A DNA stretch of 64,000 nt from assembly GCF_001642735.1 (NCBI RefSeq), contig NZ_LWHM01000021.1, positions 124,001-188,000 of the forward strand, given 5' to 3'. The stretch's first letter is position 1, and each line of letters opens with the position of its first letter. Position numbers and translations under genes: made by a program. Positions 10,935 through 21,741 of the stretch are shown here, in pieces. The notes under the pieces were generated by a model. That model made no database searches. It was not told the DNA's origin and saw only the letters and a list, made by a program, of their open reading frames with translations. This DNA comes from Pseudohongiella nitratireducens (lineage in GTDB: Bacteria > Pseudomonadota > Gammaproteobacteria > Pseudomonadales > Pseudohongiellaceae).

Positions 10935-12140
10935 TCAGACGACGGGCACCTCAGTTTTTTTTGTGGTTTGAGTGGCGGGCGAGGTCTGTACCTGGTTGCG
11001 ACCGTTGTTTTTTGCGCTATACAGTGCATGGTCGGCACGTTGGTAGGCTTCGTCGAGTGCCTCTTCTCGTGAGTGATCAAACTCACTGATACCCAGGCTG
11101 ATTGTAATTCTGATAGGTTTGCCGTTTACTTGGAACGTCGCCTCTTCTACTTTTCTTCGCAGGTTTTCAGCAACCTCTGCCGCCTTTTGGGCGGAACTGT
11201 GCCTGAGCAAGATGGCAAATTCCTCGCCACCCCACCGGCAGACCAGGTCACTGCTTCGAACCGAGTTTCGTAAAATGGCAGCAAGTGACTTCAGGACTTC
11301 ATCCCCGGTCAGGTGGCCATATTCATCGTTCACCTTTTTAAAATGATCAATGTCCAGCAGGATCAGGCTGGGTGGTCGGCCGTGACGTTGTTGCAGGACC
11401 AGTTCTTCCTTGACCAGTAAGTTAAACAGACGGCGGTTTGCCAGTCCGGTTAACTCATCCTCTGTTGCCAGGCGTTGCAAGCGGCGATTACTGTCTTCCA
11501 GCAGTGCTTGCTGCTCCTGTATCCGGGATTCCTGGTTGAGCTGAACAGTCGTGTTGCGCCACTGGATCAGTAACAATGCCAGAGCCACACCGGTAGCGGT
11601 TAATCCGTTCACCCGGTTCGACAACAGGATTTCAGGGTCTGTCTGAGTGATGCCGACAGCATAGTAGAAGCACACATAAAGCACTGAGCAGATGACAGTG
11701 GCATGCCAGGGAGGCATGAGAAATAAAACGCCGATTACGGTGCATGCGATAAGAAAGGGCGTGACAGCCGGAGTCACTAATTGATCGACGGTGACGACAA
11801 CGACCCCGGCGAGCAAAACAGTGATAAAGCCCAGCCAATAGGTAAATCGCAGCATGCCCGGAGCCACTGGTCGTTGACGGCAATGCCAGGCAATTAGCGC
11901 CAGCACAGCTGCCGCTATCATCAGTGCAAAGTGATACACGAGCAGCCCGGTTCGCCACTGGGCTTCAGCAGCAGTCGTCGCTTGGTATTGTGAAAACAAC
12001 CATATATGAGCAGCAGAGACTGGTGAGGCTACCATGCCAATAAAAAAGAAACGGTTAACCGTCCTGTGAATCAGCGTTAGTCGGTATTGCTTGTGCAACG
12101 CTCGTTGATGCAGAAATAAATGGCGCAATTTTTCCAGCAT
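10935..12140 (-). CDS. Membrane-bound diguanylate cyclase (GGDEF)
   Basis: A 401-residue protein with an N-terminal block of about six transmembrane helices (residues about 25-205), a short coiled coil (QLNQESRIQEQQALLEDSNRRL) and a C-terminal GGDEF domain. The active-site motif is GGEEF at 304-308, and an intact inhibitory I-site RSSD lies five residues before it, so it probably makes c-di-GMP with product inhibition. The start is set at ATG 12140 (MLEKLRHLF); the longer frame from 12224 would translate straight through an intrinsic terminator hairpin and is unlikely. The ribosome-binding site is weak. The signal sensed by the membrane domain is unknown. Confidence 0.85.
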   Translation of the reverse strand: MLEKLRHLFLHQRALHKQYRLTLIHRTVNRFFFIGMVASPVSAAHIWLFSQYQATTAAEAQWRTGLLVYHFALMIAAAVLALIAWHCRQRPVAPGMLRFTYWLGFITVLLAGVVVVTVDQLVTPAVTPFLIACTVIGVLFLMPPWHATVICSVLYVCFYYAVGITQTDPEILLSNRVNGLTATGVALALLLIQWRNTTVQLNQESRIQEQQALLEDSNRRLQRLATEDELTGLANRRLFNLLVKEELVLQQRHGRPPSLILLDIDHFKKVNDEYGHLTGDEVLKSLAAILRNSVRSSDLVCRWGGEEFAILLRHSSAQKAAEVAENLRRKVEEATFQVNGKPIRITISLGISEFDHSREEALDEAYQRADHALYSAKNNGRNQVQTSPATQTTKKTEVPVV

Positions 12141-12377
12141 AGATGCTATGTTGATCTTGTTTTCAAAAATGCAACATTGCCCGTAAAAAAAAGGCAGGTC
12201 AATGACCTGCCTTGAATAACTCATCAGTTCTAGAGGTAAATCAACACAACGATAAAATTAGCGACTCAAGTTTCATTGTGTATCCCTCTTTTTTACTTGC
12301 TTGCACTTCTACTACTACACTACTACTGCTTGGGAGGAGCTGGTATTCAGCCGTTAAGGTTCCAGCTGAGGGAAAAG
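12141..12377 (-). promoter_or_regulatory. Candidate structured leader before the diguanylate cyclase
   Basis: Read on the - strand, this stretch holds an AGCTGG...CCAGCT inverted repeat (about 12335-12372), a (TAG)n-like tract near 12308-12327, AAGAGGG seven bases before an ATG opening an 11-codon frame (12276-12241, MKLESLILSLC), and then an intrinsic terminator ending 45 bases before the cyclase start. It could be the trailer of the GST gene, or a leader that controls read-through into the cyclase. I see no c-di-GMP riboswitch (GEMM) consensus. Confidence 0.35.
12185..12213 (-). terminator. Intrinsic terminator upstream of the diguanylate cyclase
   Basis: On the - strand GGCAGGTCA pairs with TGACCTGCC across a one-base centre (effectively a 6-8 bp stem with a small loop), extended by A-T pairs, and is followed by eight T residues. 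This is a textbook rho-independent terminator. It would stop transcripts coming from the GST gene, or attenuate the cyclase. Confidence 0.8.
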
Positions 12378-13040
12378 TTACTGGTTACTGACAATGCTCA
12401 ATGATGCGGTATCGTCTGGTTCAGCCTGACCCTGAGCTATCCATGACTGGACCCAGGGATCTGCCAGCAAGGTGTCAGCATAGCGTTGGGCTTCAGCGCT
12501 AAGTACCGCGCCGTAACTGTTAAATATGATGGCTAGCGGTGCATACATGCAATCTGCAATGGAAAACCTGCCGAACAGGTACTCTCCGCCAGCGCCATGT
12601 TTACGTCGGCAGCAACTCCAGATAGCATCAATGCGGGCAATTTCATTGGCGATGGGCTCGGGAACGGACAGATCAACGGAGGCTTTACAGTTCATTGGCC
12701 AGTGTTCTTTCAAATGCGGAAATTCGGCATGGATCTCGGCGCATACTGATCGTGCTGTGGCGCGCTTACGTGGACTGGCAGGCCAGCCCTTGCCATCCAG
12801 CAATGCCTCGGATATGTATTCGCAGATAGCCAGTGAGTCCCAGACCGTGGTTTCCTGATGCAGCAATGCCGGTACTTTCAATGAAGGCGAAAGCGGGCCG
12901 AGCTTTTCAGCAGTATTGCGTTGATACAAGGGAACCTGTACTTCATCGAAGTCTATCCCAAAGTGTTTTAATAATAACCAAGGCCGCATGGACCAGGAGG
13001 AAAAGTTCTTATTGCCAATGACCAGTTTTACTGCCTTCAT
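12378..13040 (-). CDS. Glutathione S-transferase family protein
   Basis: A 220-residue soluble protein of the GST superfamily. The N-terminal thioredoxin-fold half starts KLVIGNKNFSSWSMRPWLLLKHFGI, where the S-x-W-S-x-R-P pattern marks the glutathione site of the bacterial GSTs related to the zeta/maleylacetoacetate isomerase branch. The cis-proline region reads SLKVPALLHQETTVWDSLAICEYISE. The helical C-terminal half (about 90-215) includes RFSIADCMYAPLAI. The specific substrate is unknown. The gene is alone, with a 324-base gap before the divergent response regulator. Confidence 0.85.
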   Translation of the reverse strand: MKAVKLVIGNKNFSSWSMRPWLLLKHFGIDFDEVQVPLYQRNTAEKLGPLSPSLKVPALLHQETTVWDSLAICEYISEALLDGKGWPASPRKRATARSVCAEIHAEFPHLKEHWPMNCKASVDLSVPEPIANEIARIDAIWSCCRRKHGAGGEYLFGRFSIADCMYAPLAIIFNSYGAVLSAEAQRYADTLLADPWVQSWIAQGQAEPDDTASLSIVSNQ

Positions 13041-13081
13041 GATCTGGCTGCCCCAACTTAGTTGTCGATGAATTTATTCTC

Positions 13082-13142
13082 AACGGTCTTTTATTGTTCA
13101 GCGTTGTAGTTAACCGTTTTTGTTGTAAACCGTCTTCTGTGT
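13082..13142. repeat. Three imperfect AACCGTCTT-type direct repeats
   Basis: AACGGTCTTTTATTGTT (13082), AACCGTTTTTGTTGT (13112) and AACCGTCTTCTGTGT (13128) share AAC[C/G]GT[C/T]TT plus a T/G-rich tail. Direct repeats of this kind are typical of OmpR/PhoB-class binding sites, and an OmpR-class regulator gene lies 220 bases away. The link is inference. Confidence 0.35.
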
Positions 13143-13312
13143 TTAAGAGGTTGATATTCGATTAGACAAGAGGTTTATTGCAGCCCGGTGCATAAACAAA
13201 GGCGATGTCCTGACTAATTATGGCAAAATGCTGACAAACCAGTCAGGCAAGTCCGCCGTCGATAATGAGGCATGGAGAAATGCGATATAGTCAGCACTGT
13301 TGCCAGGCTGAC

Positions 13313-13341
13313 TTAGCATGTCTGAGCAACAACGCTAGAAT
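13313..13341 (+). promoter_or_regulatory. Candidate sigma-70 promoter of the response regulator
   Basis: TTAGCA (13313-13318) and TAGAAT (13336-13341) are separated by 17 bases, about 24 bases before the start codon. The -10 element matches 5 of 6 consensus bases and the -35 element 4 of 6. Confidence 0.35.
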
Positions 13342-13364
13342 CAAGTAACGGGCCAGGGTGTTTT

Positions 13365-14078
13365 ATGGCAAGACGCATTGCAATTGTTGAAGATGAAGCC
13401 GCAATCCGCGAGAACTACGCTGATGTATTGCGCAAGCAAGGTTATGAAGTACAGACTTTCCCCAATCGCAAAGAAGCGATGAAAGCTTTTGATCTGCGAC
13501 TTCCCAATCTGGCGATTATTGATATCGGCCTTGAAAACGAGATAGATGGTGGTTTCGCGCTATGCCAGGCATTGCGCTCCATGTCAGAAGCATTGCCAAT
13601 TATTTTCCTGACCGCGCGGGATAATGATTTTGATACCGTCAGCGGGTTGCGTATGGGCGCTGACGACTACCTGACCAAGGACATCAGTCTGCCACATTTG
13701 TCTGCGCGTATCGCGGCGCTATTCCGCCGCCAGGATGCCTTGAATCAGCCGACATCGCCAGAGAACCTGTTGCAGCGTGATCAGCTTGTACTGGATATAG
13801 GCCGATTGACGGTGCAGTGGGACGGGCAATCAGTGCCGTTAACGGTCACAGAATTCTGGATGGTGCATGCTCTGGTCAAATTTCCCGGTCATGTCAAAAG
13901 CCGTCAGGTGCTGATGCAGGAATCCAAGATATTTGTCGATGGCAGTACTATTACTTCGCATATCAAACGGGTGCGTAAAAAGTTTATTCAAGTAGATTCC
14001 GATTTTGACTGCATTGAGACGGTATACGGCATGGGCTATCGCTGGAATACGCAGCCGGTAGCCGGGGCAGAAAGCTGA
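13365..14078 (+). CDS. Response regulator, dedicated-sortase-system type (OmpR class)
   Basis: A 237-residue two-domain regulator. The receiver domain (1-120) has the acidic pair E11/D10 region, phospho-acceptor D53 in LAIIDIGLENEIDGG, T in FLTARD and K in DYLTKDISLPHL. The C-terminal winged helix (about 140-230) contains LTVTEFWMVHALVKFPGHVKSRQVLM and HIKRVRKKF...VYGMGYRW. The long IDGGFALCQALR and YLTKDISLPHLSARIAALFRR stretches fit the family described as the proteobacterial dedicated sortase system response regulator. It is followed 30 bases later by its kinase. No sortase or sortase target is visible nearby, so the regulon is unknown. Confidence 0.8.
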   Translation: MARRIAIVEDEAAIRENYADVLRKQGYEVQTFPNRKEAMKAFDLRLPNLAIIDIGLENEIDGGFALCQALRSMSEALPIIFLTARDNDFDTVSGLRMGADDYLTKDISLPHLSARIAALFRRQDALNQPTSPENLLQRDQLVLDIGRLTVQWDGQSVPLTVTEFWMVHALVKFPGHVKSRQVLMQESKIFVDGSTITSHIKRVRKKFIQVDSDFDCIETVYGMGYRWNTQPVAGAES

Positions 14079-14108
14079 TATGTCACTTAGGTTTCGGGTC
14101 GATTAACC

Positions 14109-16310
14109 ATGGCAGGCATCTGGAGAACACCTTTTGGTATTCGCTTCAAGCTGGTTTTCCTGTCCAGTTTTTTGCTGGTTATCCCCTGGCTGGGTTACCA
14201 GTATATCCTGGAAATGGAGGACTACCTGCGCCGCGGCCAGGAAGAAGTGGTTCTGGGTACCGCACAGGCACTGGCGACAGCCCTGAATGAGCGGCCAGAA
14301 CTGTTTGATGAAGGGACGTTCTCACCTGCTGCGAAACGTCCGGAAAACCTCTATGTGTACCCGATCTATTATTCCATGTCGCTTGATGACAGTGCGACCA
14401 TGGACTGGCGGGACTATCAGCGGTATGAACTGCCCTATGGACGGGCCAATACCATTGCCACACCGTTAAACCAGCAGAGTGAGTTTTCGCGTTATTACCA
14501 TAATGATGATTCACTGAACTTCCGTCTGCTGGTAGGTGAACATAATCGTTACCTCTATGCCTATATCAAGGTTGTTGACGACAACCTTGTATACCGCTCA
14601 CCAGACAGTTTGAGTATTCATCGCAGCGACTTTCTGCAAATTTCCATGGTCAACCCGGATAACGAGTTGACCCGCTATGTCATCTCGCCCAGAGGGCCTG
14701 AGTTTATCTATGCCTATCGCCTGGGCGAAGATATTCGGGATATTGGTGCTCTTGTCCATGAAGAGCGAATCAATGGCCAGTGGTACGAGACCAGTGACGG
14801 TTACACAGTCGAATTGCGTTTGCCGTTGAACCTGCTGGGCGATCAGCTGGGTTTTGCAATCTACGATGTCGATGACCCCCAGGCCAGGGACGTGTCCGCC
14901 GTAGTAGCCACCTCTGATGTGAACAGTGCCGAGCGACTTGGCAGCCTGCTGCGCCCAACGCCTGAGATAGATAAAATCGTCGAAGGCATGGGGCATACCA
15001 ATTCCAGGATACAGGTGGTTGATCGTAATAATCGGGTACTGCTGAGCGTAGGTGATATCCAGTCGGCCACTGGTTTGGCGCTTTCCAGAGAACCCGCTGA
15101 GGACCAGATCAACAAATACTGGCGCTATGTAGAAGACAGGGTGTTGCATCCGATTTATTACCAGATTCTGACCAAACCTTCGAATGACTTTATTGATGAC
15201 CTCTATGTGGGCAGTACCCTGGAAGGGGCGCACCTGACGGCGGCATTAGCCGGGCAACCGATGACCCAGTTTCGCACGCTGGATGACAGTGAGACCCGTA
15301 TTCTCGAGGCGGCTCATCCGATCATGGCTGATGGCGATGTAATGGGTGCGGTGGTGGTTGATCAGAACATGAATGGTCTGCGGACATTCCGGAACCAGGC
15401 GCTGGAAACACTCTTTAATACCATTCTTGGCGTTATGCTGATCGTCGTCTTTGGCCTGTTTTTCTTTGCTTCCCGTATTTCCTCCCGGATCCGGGGCTTG
15501 CGTAATCAGGCAGAGAATATTATTGACGACAACGGGCGCCTGCAAAACACCATCGTCGCCAGCCAGAATTCTGATGAGATCGGTGATTTGTCACGTAGCT
15601 TTTTCCATATGGTTGAACGCCTGGGGCAGTACACTAATTATCTTGAAAATATGTCTTCCAGGCTGTCGCATGAGCTCCGCACTCCCGTCACGGTAGTGCG
15701 CTCGTCCCTGGAAAATCTCGGTATGGTGGTTAGTGACAAGGAGACGTCTGTCTATATCGAGCGTGCGGAGGAGGGGATTAACCGTCTTAATCTCATCCTT
15801 ACCAATATGAGTGAAGCCACTCGGCTTGAGCAGATGCTGCAGACCTCAGAGAAAGAGCCAATTGACTTGGCTAAAGTGCTGGCCGGCTGTGTTGAAGGCT
15901 ACCGTCTTGCTTACCCTGATACGGAGATTCAGGCAGATTTACAGGGACGGATTATGATCCGGGGCGTCCCCGAATATATTGCACAGTTGATGGACAAGCT
16001 GATAGCCAATGCAGTGGAATTCAGTTATCAGAACAGGCCGATCACCGTCTATTGCCGGGCCAGTCGTGATAAAGCCATATTGCGGGTGAGTAACTATGGG
16101 CCGTACTTGCCTGAAGAAATGAAAGACCGGTTGTTTGACTCAATGATTTCGGTGCGCCCGCAAGAGAAACAAAGGGAGCCTCATCTGGGTATGGGGCTGC
16201 ATATTGCCCGCTTGATCACAGAGTTCCACCAAGGGCAAATCCGCGCGGAAAATATTGCTGACTATGAAGGCGTTGCCATCACCATGACGGTGCCTCTGTT
16301 GCATGAGTAG
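14109..16310 (+). CDS. Sensor histidine kinase, dedicated-sortase-system type
   Basis: A 733-residue inner-membrane kinase. Transmembrane segments lie near residues 15-35 and 436-455, enclosing a periplasmic domain of about 400 residues. Part of that domain (lDDSATMDWRDYQ... to DGYTVELRLPLNLLGDQLGFAIYDVDD) resembles a CBM9-like carbohydrate-binding fold; this is a pattern judgement. A HAMP-like segment precedes the H-box SHELRTP with phospho-accepting H521, and the ATPase domain shows N in KLIANAVEFS and G in LGMGLHIARLI. The architecture and neighbour fit the dedicated sortase system histidine kinase family. It likely phosphorylates the adjacent regulator in response to an envelope or glycan signal. 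Confidence 0.8.
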   Translation: MAGIWRTPFGIRFKLVFLSSFLLVIPWLGYQYILEMEDYLRRGQEEVVLGTAQALATALNERPELFDEGTFSPAAKRPENLYVYPIYYSMSLDDSATMDWRDYQRYELPYGRANTIATPLNQQSEFSRYYHNDDSLNFRLLVGEHNRYLYAYIKVVDDNLVYRSPDSLSIHRSDFLQISMVNPDNELTRYVISPRGPEFIYAYRLGEDIRDIGALVHEERINGQWYETSDGYTVELRLPLNLLGDQLGFAIYDVDDPQARDVSAVVATSDVNSAERLGSLLRPTPEIDKIVEGMGHTNSRIQVVDRNNRVLLSVGDIQSATGLALSREPAEDQINKYWRYVEDRVLHPIYYQILTKPSNDFIDDLYVGSTLEGAHLTAALAGQPMTQFRTLDDSETRILEAAHPIMADGDVMGAVVVDQNMNGLRTFRNQALETLFNTILGVMLIVVFGLFFFASRISSRIRGLRNQAENIIDDNGRLQNTIVASQNSDEIGDLSRSFFHMVERLGQYTNYLENMSSRLSHELRTPVTVVRSSLENLGMVVSDKETSVYIERAEEGINRLNLILTNMSEATRLEQMLQTSEKEPIDLAKVLAGCVEGYRLAYPDTEIQADLQGRIMIRGVPEYIAQLMDKLIANAVEFSYQNRPITVYCRASRDKAILRVSNYGPYLPEEMKDRLFDSMISVRPQEKQREPHLGMGLHIARLITEFHQGQIRAENIADYEGVAITMTVPLLHE

Positions 16311-16402
16311 CGGCAAGGTAGTTGCCGATACCAACAGTTGTCAGACAGAGACCTGTCAGAGAGAAAGCAGTAATAAATAGCGCGGTTCAATCAGCCCTTT
16401 GC

Positions 16403-16981
16403 TCAGTCTGACTCCTGATGGACGGGCACAAAATAATCCGGGGCATTTTTTTTCACTACCTCGGAACTCTCATGCCAGGCATGGCAGGTGTTCAACACAA
16501 AAGGCTTGCCTTTGTACCGTGAGTTATCTGAATCTGCTACACGTCGTCGATGATTCTGGAGTGGTTTGATGGTCTGGATGGCAACGGTCGCCATGGGGAA
16601 CAGTAATTCCGTCAAATGTGTGCAGCCCTGAACGCCTCCGACCTTTTGTCGTATGGCCTGTCGCCAGCCCGGCCCCATGGTTAATCCAATCAGTGATTTG
16701 TATGCCGGTGTGATATCCGGGCACATGGCAAACGGGCTATTATCGGTCGCGGCTTCGATGTCTTTGATTTCGAGTTTTTCATTGACTGTGACACGCAATA
16801 ACATCTCATGTAGCGGGTCCCCAGGCTCGATACTGCCCCGCCAATTGTTCTGAAAGGCATAGGTTTTGGTGTCAGTCAGGTGAGCTTCGATATCAAACAG
16901 CCCGTCCTCGCGCTCATAACCGGTGAAATTAATCTGACGGGTGTGTATGTGCTGGCGTTTTGCCGGCTCTGGCAATGGCAT
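16403..16981 (-). CDS. DUF2889 domain protein
   Basis: A 192-residue protein with the DUF2889 pattern: RQINFTGYEREDGLFDIEAHL near the N-terminus, DTKTYAF, GDPLHEMLLRVTVN, CPDITPAYKSLIGLTMGPGW and GVQGCTHLTELLFPMATVAIQT. The conserved Cys/His pair (about C91 and the GCTHLTEL motif) suggests a metal or thiol site, but no activity is established for the family. It has no signal peptide or membrane segment. It is transcribed alone, convergent with the histidine kinase and divergent from nudF across a 132-base region. Confidence 0.8.
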   Translation of the reverse strand: MPLPEPAKRQHIHTRQINFTGYEREDGLFDIEAHLTDTKTYAFQNNWRGSIEPGDPLHEMLLRVTVNEKLEIKDIEAATDNSPFAMCPDITPAYKSLIGLTMGPGWRQAIRQKVGGVQGCTHLTELLFPMATVAIQTIKPLQNHRRRVADSDNSRYKGKPFVLNTCHAWHESSEVVKKNAPDYFVPVHQESD

Positions 16982-17113
16982 TGGCTACCTCCCAATTAGA
17001 CGCTATCAGTATAACGCAAAAATCGGGCAAGCGTTCGGTTCTGTGGGTTGCTGGCAACCCGGTGCTGGCTACGGCATAATCGCTGTTTTTGGTTTTTCTC
17101 AGGAGCGATTTTT

Positions 17114-17719
17114 TTGTATCGTGCTGAATTTTCGTCAAAAGACATCGAAGTCATAGAGCGTAAGACATTGTTCCGGCGCTTTTTTGCCCTGGAAAGTCTG
17201 ACAGTCCGGCATCGGCGGTATGAGGGTGGCTGGACAGAGCCTTTCGAGCGAGAGCTTTTTTGTCGCGGCCAGGCCGCAGGTGTTTTGTTGCATGACCCTG
17301 AGCGCAACGAAATTGTCATGGTTGAACAATTCAGAATTGGCTTGATTGATAATGTAGAAGAGAGCCCCTGGGCACTGGAACTGGTGGCAGGCATGCTGGA
17401 CCAGGCTGAGGATATGGAAACCATGGCCAGGCGTGAAATTAAAGAAGAAACGGGCCTGCAGGTGCAATCCGTAACGCCGGTTTGCCAGTATTACAACAGT
17501 CCGGGTGGCAGTGATGAAAAAATCCACCTGTATTATGCCCAGGTGGATAGTAGCCAGGCAGGTGGTATTCATGGACTGGCATCAGAAAATGAAGATATAA
17601 AGGTTGTTGTGCTTTCGGTATCTGAGGTGCTGGCAGCACTGCACGATGGCCGTATTAATAATGCGATGGCCATTATTGCTCTGCAATGGTTTGAATTGAA
17701 TTATGGAAACAAACGGTAA
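17114..17719 (+). CDS. nudF: ADP-ribose pyrophosphatase (Nudix)
   Basis: A 201-residue Nudix hydrolase predicted to cleave ADP-ribose to AMP and ribose 5-phosphate. The Nudix box GX5EX7REUXEEXGU is intact: G-MLDQA-E-DMETMAR-REIKEETGL. Downstream GGSDEKIHLYYAQVD and GIHGLASENEDI match NudF. I place the start at TTG 17114 (MYRAEFSSKDIEVIERK), 8 bases after AGGAG and aligning with the E. coli NudF N-terminus; the frame is open back to 17048 but that part is unlike the family. It begins the nudF-yqiB-cpdA-parE cluster, whose order matches E. coli, and overlaps the next gene by 17 bases. Confidence 0.9.
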   Translation: MYRAEFSSKDIEVIERKTLFRRFFALESLTVRHRRYEGGWTEPFERELFCRGQAAGVLLHDPERNEIVMVEQFRIGLIDNVEESPWALELVAGMLDQAEDMETMARREIKEETGLQVQSVTPVCQYYNSPGGSDEKIHLYYAQVDSSQAGGIHGLASENEDIKVVVLSVSEVLAALHDGRINNAMAIIALQWFELNYGNKR

Positions 17720-18236
17720 CGCATTGTCTTCAGACACTATTAACAAGCCACGCTATCGTGTGGATTTATCGGCTTACATGTCGCTGTGTGATGGTAATTA
17801 TCACCAACTCCTGGCGTTATGGCCGGGTTTGGCCGTGGCCGGTGAGAATCAAACCCGATATTTGCAGATCAGGCACAGGCGCAACGGCAGCAGCAGTGAT
17901 CATGCCAATAAGTTGCTGGTCTCCATCCGTGTCACTGAGAGTTTTCGCTATACTCAGACACTGGAAATACAGCTGCTGCGGCAGCAACCCGTCTGGCCGG
18001 CCAGGTTTCCTAACCTGGATCCTGTTATGCAGGTGAGGGTCTACCATGATGCGATGACGGCTGAGCCGGTAAGTTATCAGGGGCACCGCCGCGTGCCAGT
18101 TAAAAATGCGATTCCGAATGAGCGTATGTATCACCAGGACGAGAAGCACCAGATTAATGAGTTTTTGTCAGCCTGGCTGGACCTGTGCCTGCAATCGGGT
18201 GTCGAAATGACCCGACACGACCCCTTGTGTACCTGA
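17703..18236 (+). CDS. yqiB: DUF1249 protein (YqiB family)
   Basis: A 177-residue soluble protein of the DUF1249/YqiB family, function unknown. Recognisable parts are YRVDLSAYMSLCDGNYHQLLALWPG, LEIQLL, RFPNLDPVMQVRVYHDAMTAEP and the C-terminal MYHQDEKHQINEFLSAWLDLCLQSG. It starts 17 bases inside the end of nudF, so the two are translationally coupled, and cpdA begins 23 bases after it. Conserved linkage with nudF and cpdA across gammaproteobacteria is well known, but no biochemical role has been fixed. Confidence 0.88.
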   Translation: METNGNALSSDTINKPRYRVDLSAYMSLCDGNYHQLLALWPGLAVAGENQTRYLQIRHRRNGSSSDHANKLLVSIRVTESFRYTQTLEIQLLRQQPVWPARFPNLDPVMQVRVYHDAMTAEPVSYQGHRRVPVKNAIPNERMYHQDEKHQINEFLSAWLDLCLQSGVEMTRHDPLCT

Positions 18237-18259
18237 GTTGAATGGTAGAGAACTAGATT

Positions 18260-21065
<2,806 letters not shown>

Positions 21066-21070
21066 TGGAT

Positions 21071-21111
21071 GTGCATGAGAGTGCTTGCTTTAGCAGGCTG
21101 CTCTCATGCAC
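21071..21111. terminator. Perfect 11-bp hairpin after parE, no T-tract
   Basis: GTGCATGAGAG (21071-21081) pairs exactly with CTCTCATGCAC (21101-21111), with further GC pairing inside the 19-base centre. No run of T follows on either strand, so it may protect mRNA ends or act with Rho between the convergent genes. Confidence 0.55.
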
Positions 21112-21123
21112 ACAGGCAAGGGG

Positions 21124-21741
21124 TTAGAAATTCAGCCGGATACCTGCACGGACACCTGACTGTTCTTTAATTTCAGCATAGCCGGCATTCAGTGAGACCT
21201 GGTCTGTCAGGTAGAGCCGGGCAGTGACGTCGTAGCCCACCTCGCCATCAATATCATCCCCGTCAACATAGTTTATGCCGCCTTCAACTTCAAAGTTATC
21301 GGTCAACAGCGTCCGTACCCCCAGGTTTGCGCCATAGCCGTCGCCTTCTTCTTCAAATCCTGCGAACTCACCTTCGCTGCCAAGATAGCTGACGCCTGCT
21401 ACCAGATCTGTGTTTGATGACAGTGGTGTGTGATAGCCCAGACCAAATGAGTAATTGTCGACTTCGATAGGCTCAGAACCAGTGCCAGTAAAGAATGAGC
21501 GATCTGATTCGCCTGTGCTATAGCTGCCCTTCAGGAAAAAAGCAGGGCTGATAGAGAATGCTGCCTGAGCGCCATATGATGAGAAATCTTCATCAAAAAT
21601 TTCGCCTTCGGTATAACCTAGATCCAGATAATTGTAGGAAAAAGGCGAGTTTCCTGGCTGCTGGGCCAATGCTGAACCTGCATAGGCGCAAGTTAAAGTG
21701 GCAATACTGGTACCCAGAAGCAATCGCTTAATGTTCATCAT
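21124..21741 (-). CDS. Small outer-membrane beta-barrel protein
   Basis: A predicted 205-residue exported protein. Residues 1-26 form a signal peptide (MMNIKRLLLG...SALAQ). The mature part alternates hydrophobic and polar residues as in an eight-stranded barrel of the OmpA/OmpW/opacity type (YNYLDLGYTEGE, AQAAFSISPAFFLKGSY, NYSFGLGYHTPL, VAGVSYLGSEGE) and ends in the strand GVRAGIRLNF with terminal Phe, the usual BAM signal. It is Gly- and acid-rich. The start is ATG 21741, 6 bases after GGGAGAG, which itself lies inside a longer frame from 21759. The ligand or role is unknown. Confidence 0.8.
   Translation of the reverse strand: MMNIKRLLLGTSIATLTCAYAGSALAQQPGNSPFSYNYLDLGYTEGEIFDEDFSSYGAQAAFSISPAFFLKGSYSTGESDRSFFTGTGSEPIEVDNYSFGLGYHTPLSSNTDLVAGVSYLGSEGEFAGFEEEGDGYGANLGVRTLLTDNFEVEGGINYVDGDDIDGEVGYDVTARLYLTDQVSLNAGYAEIKEQSGVRAGIRLNF

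Larger units (their letters stand above)
13041..13364. other. 324-base divergent intergenic region (GST / response regulator)
   Basis: No gene seen. It carries three imperfect copies of AAC[C/G]GT[C/T]TT at 13082, 13112 and 13128, an inverted repeat CCTGACT...AGTCAGG (13209-13215 and 13241-13247), and a candidate promoter for the response regulator. These may be operators for either flanking gene. Confidence 0.5.

Noticed and set aside
12141-12224. N-terminal extension of the diguanylate cyclase from ATG 12224
   Set aside because: The extension is encoded by an intrinsic terminator hairpin and T-tract and resembles no protein.
12140-12377. c-di-GMP (GEMM) riboswitch before the diguanylate cyclase
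   Set aside because: The conserved CACGCACAGGGCAAACC-like core was not found on the - strand.
14598-15233. 211-codon frame on the - strand within the histidine kinase gene
   Set aside because: Shadow of the kinase gene; no recognisable family.
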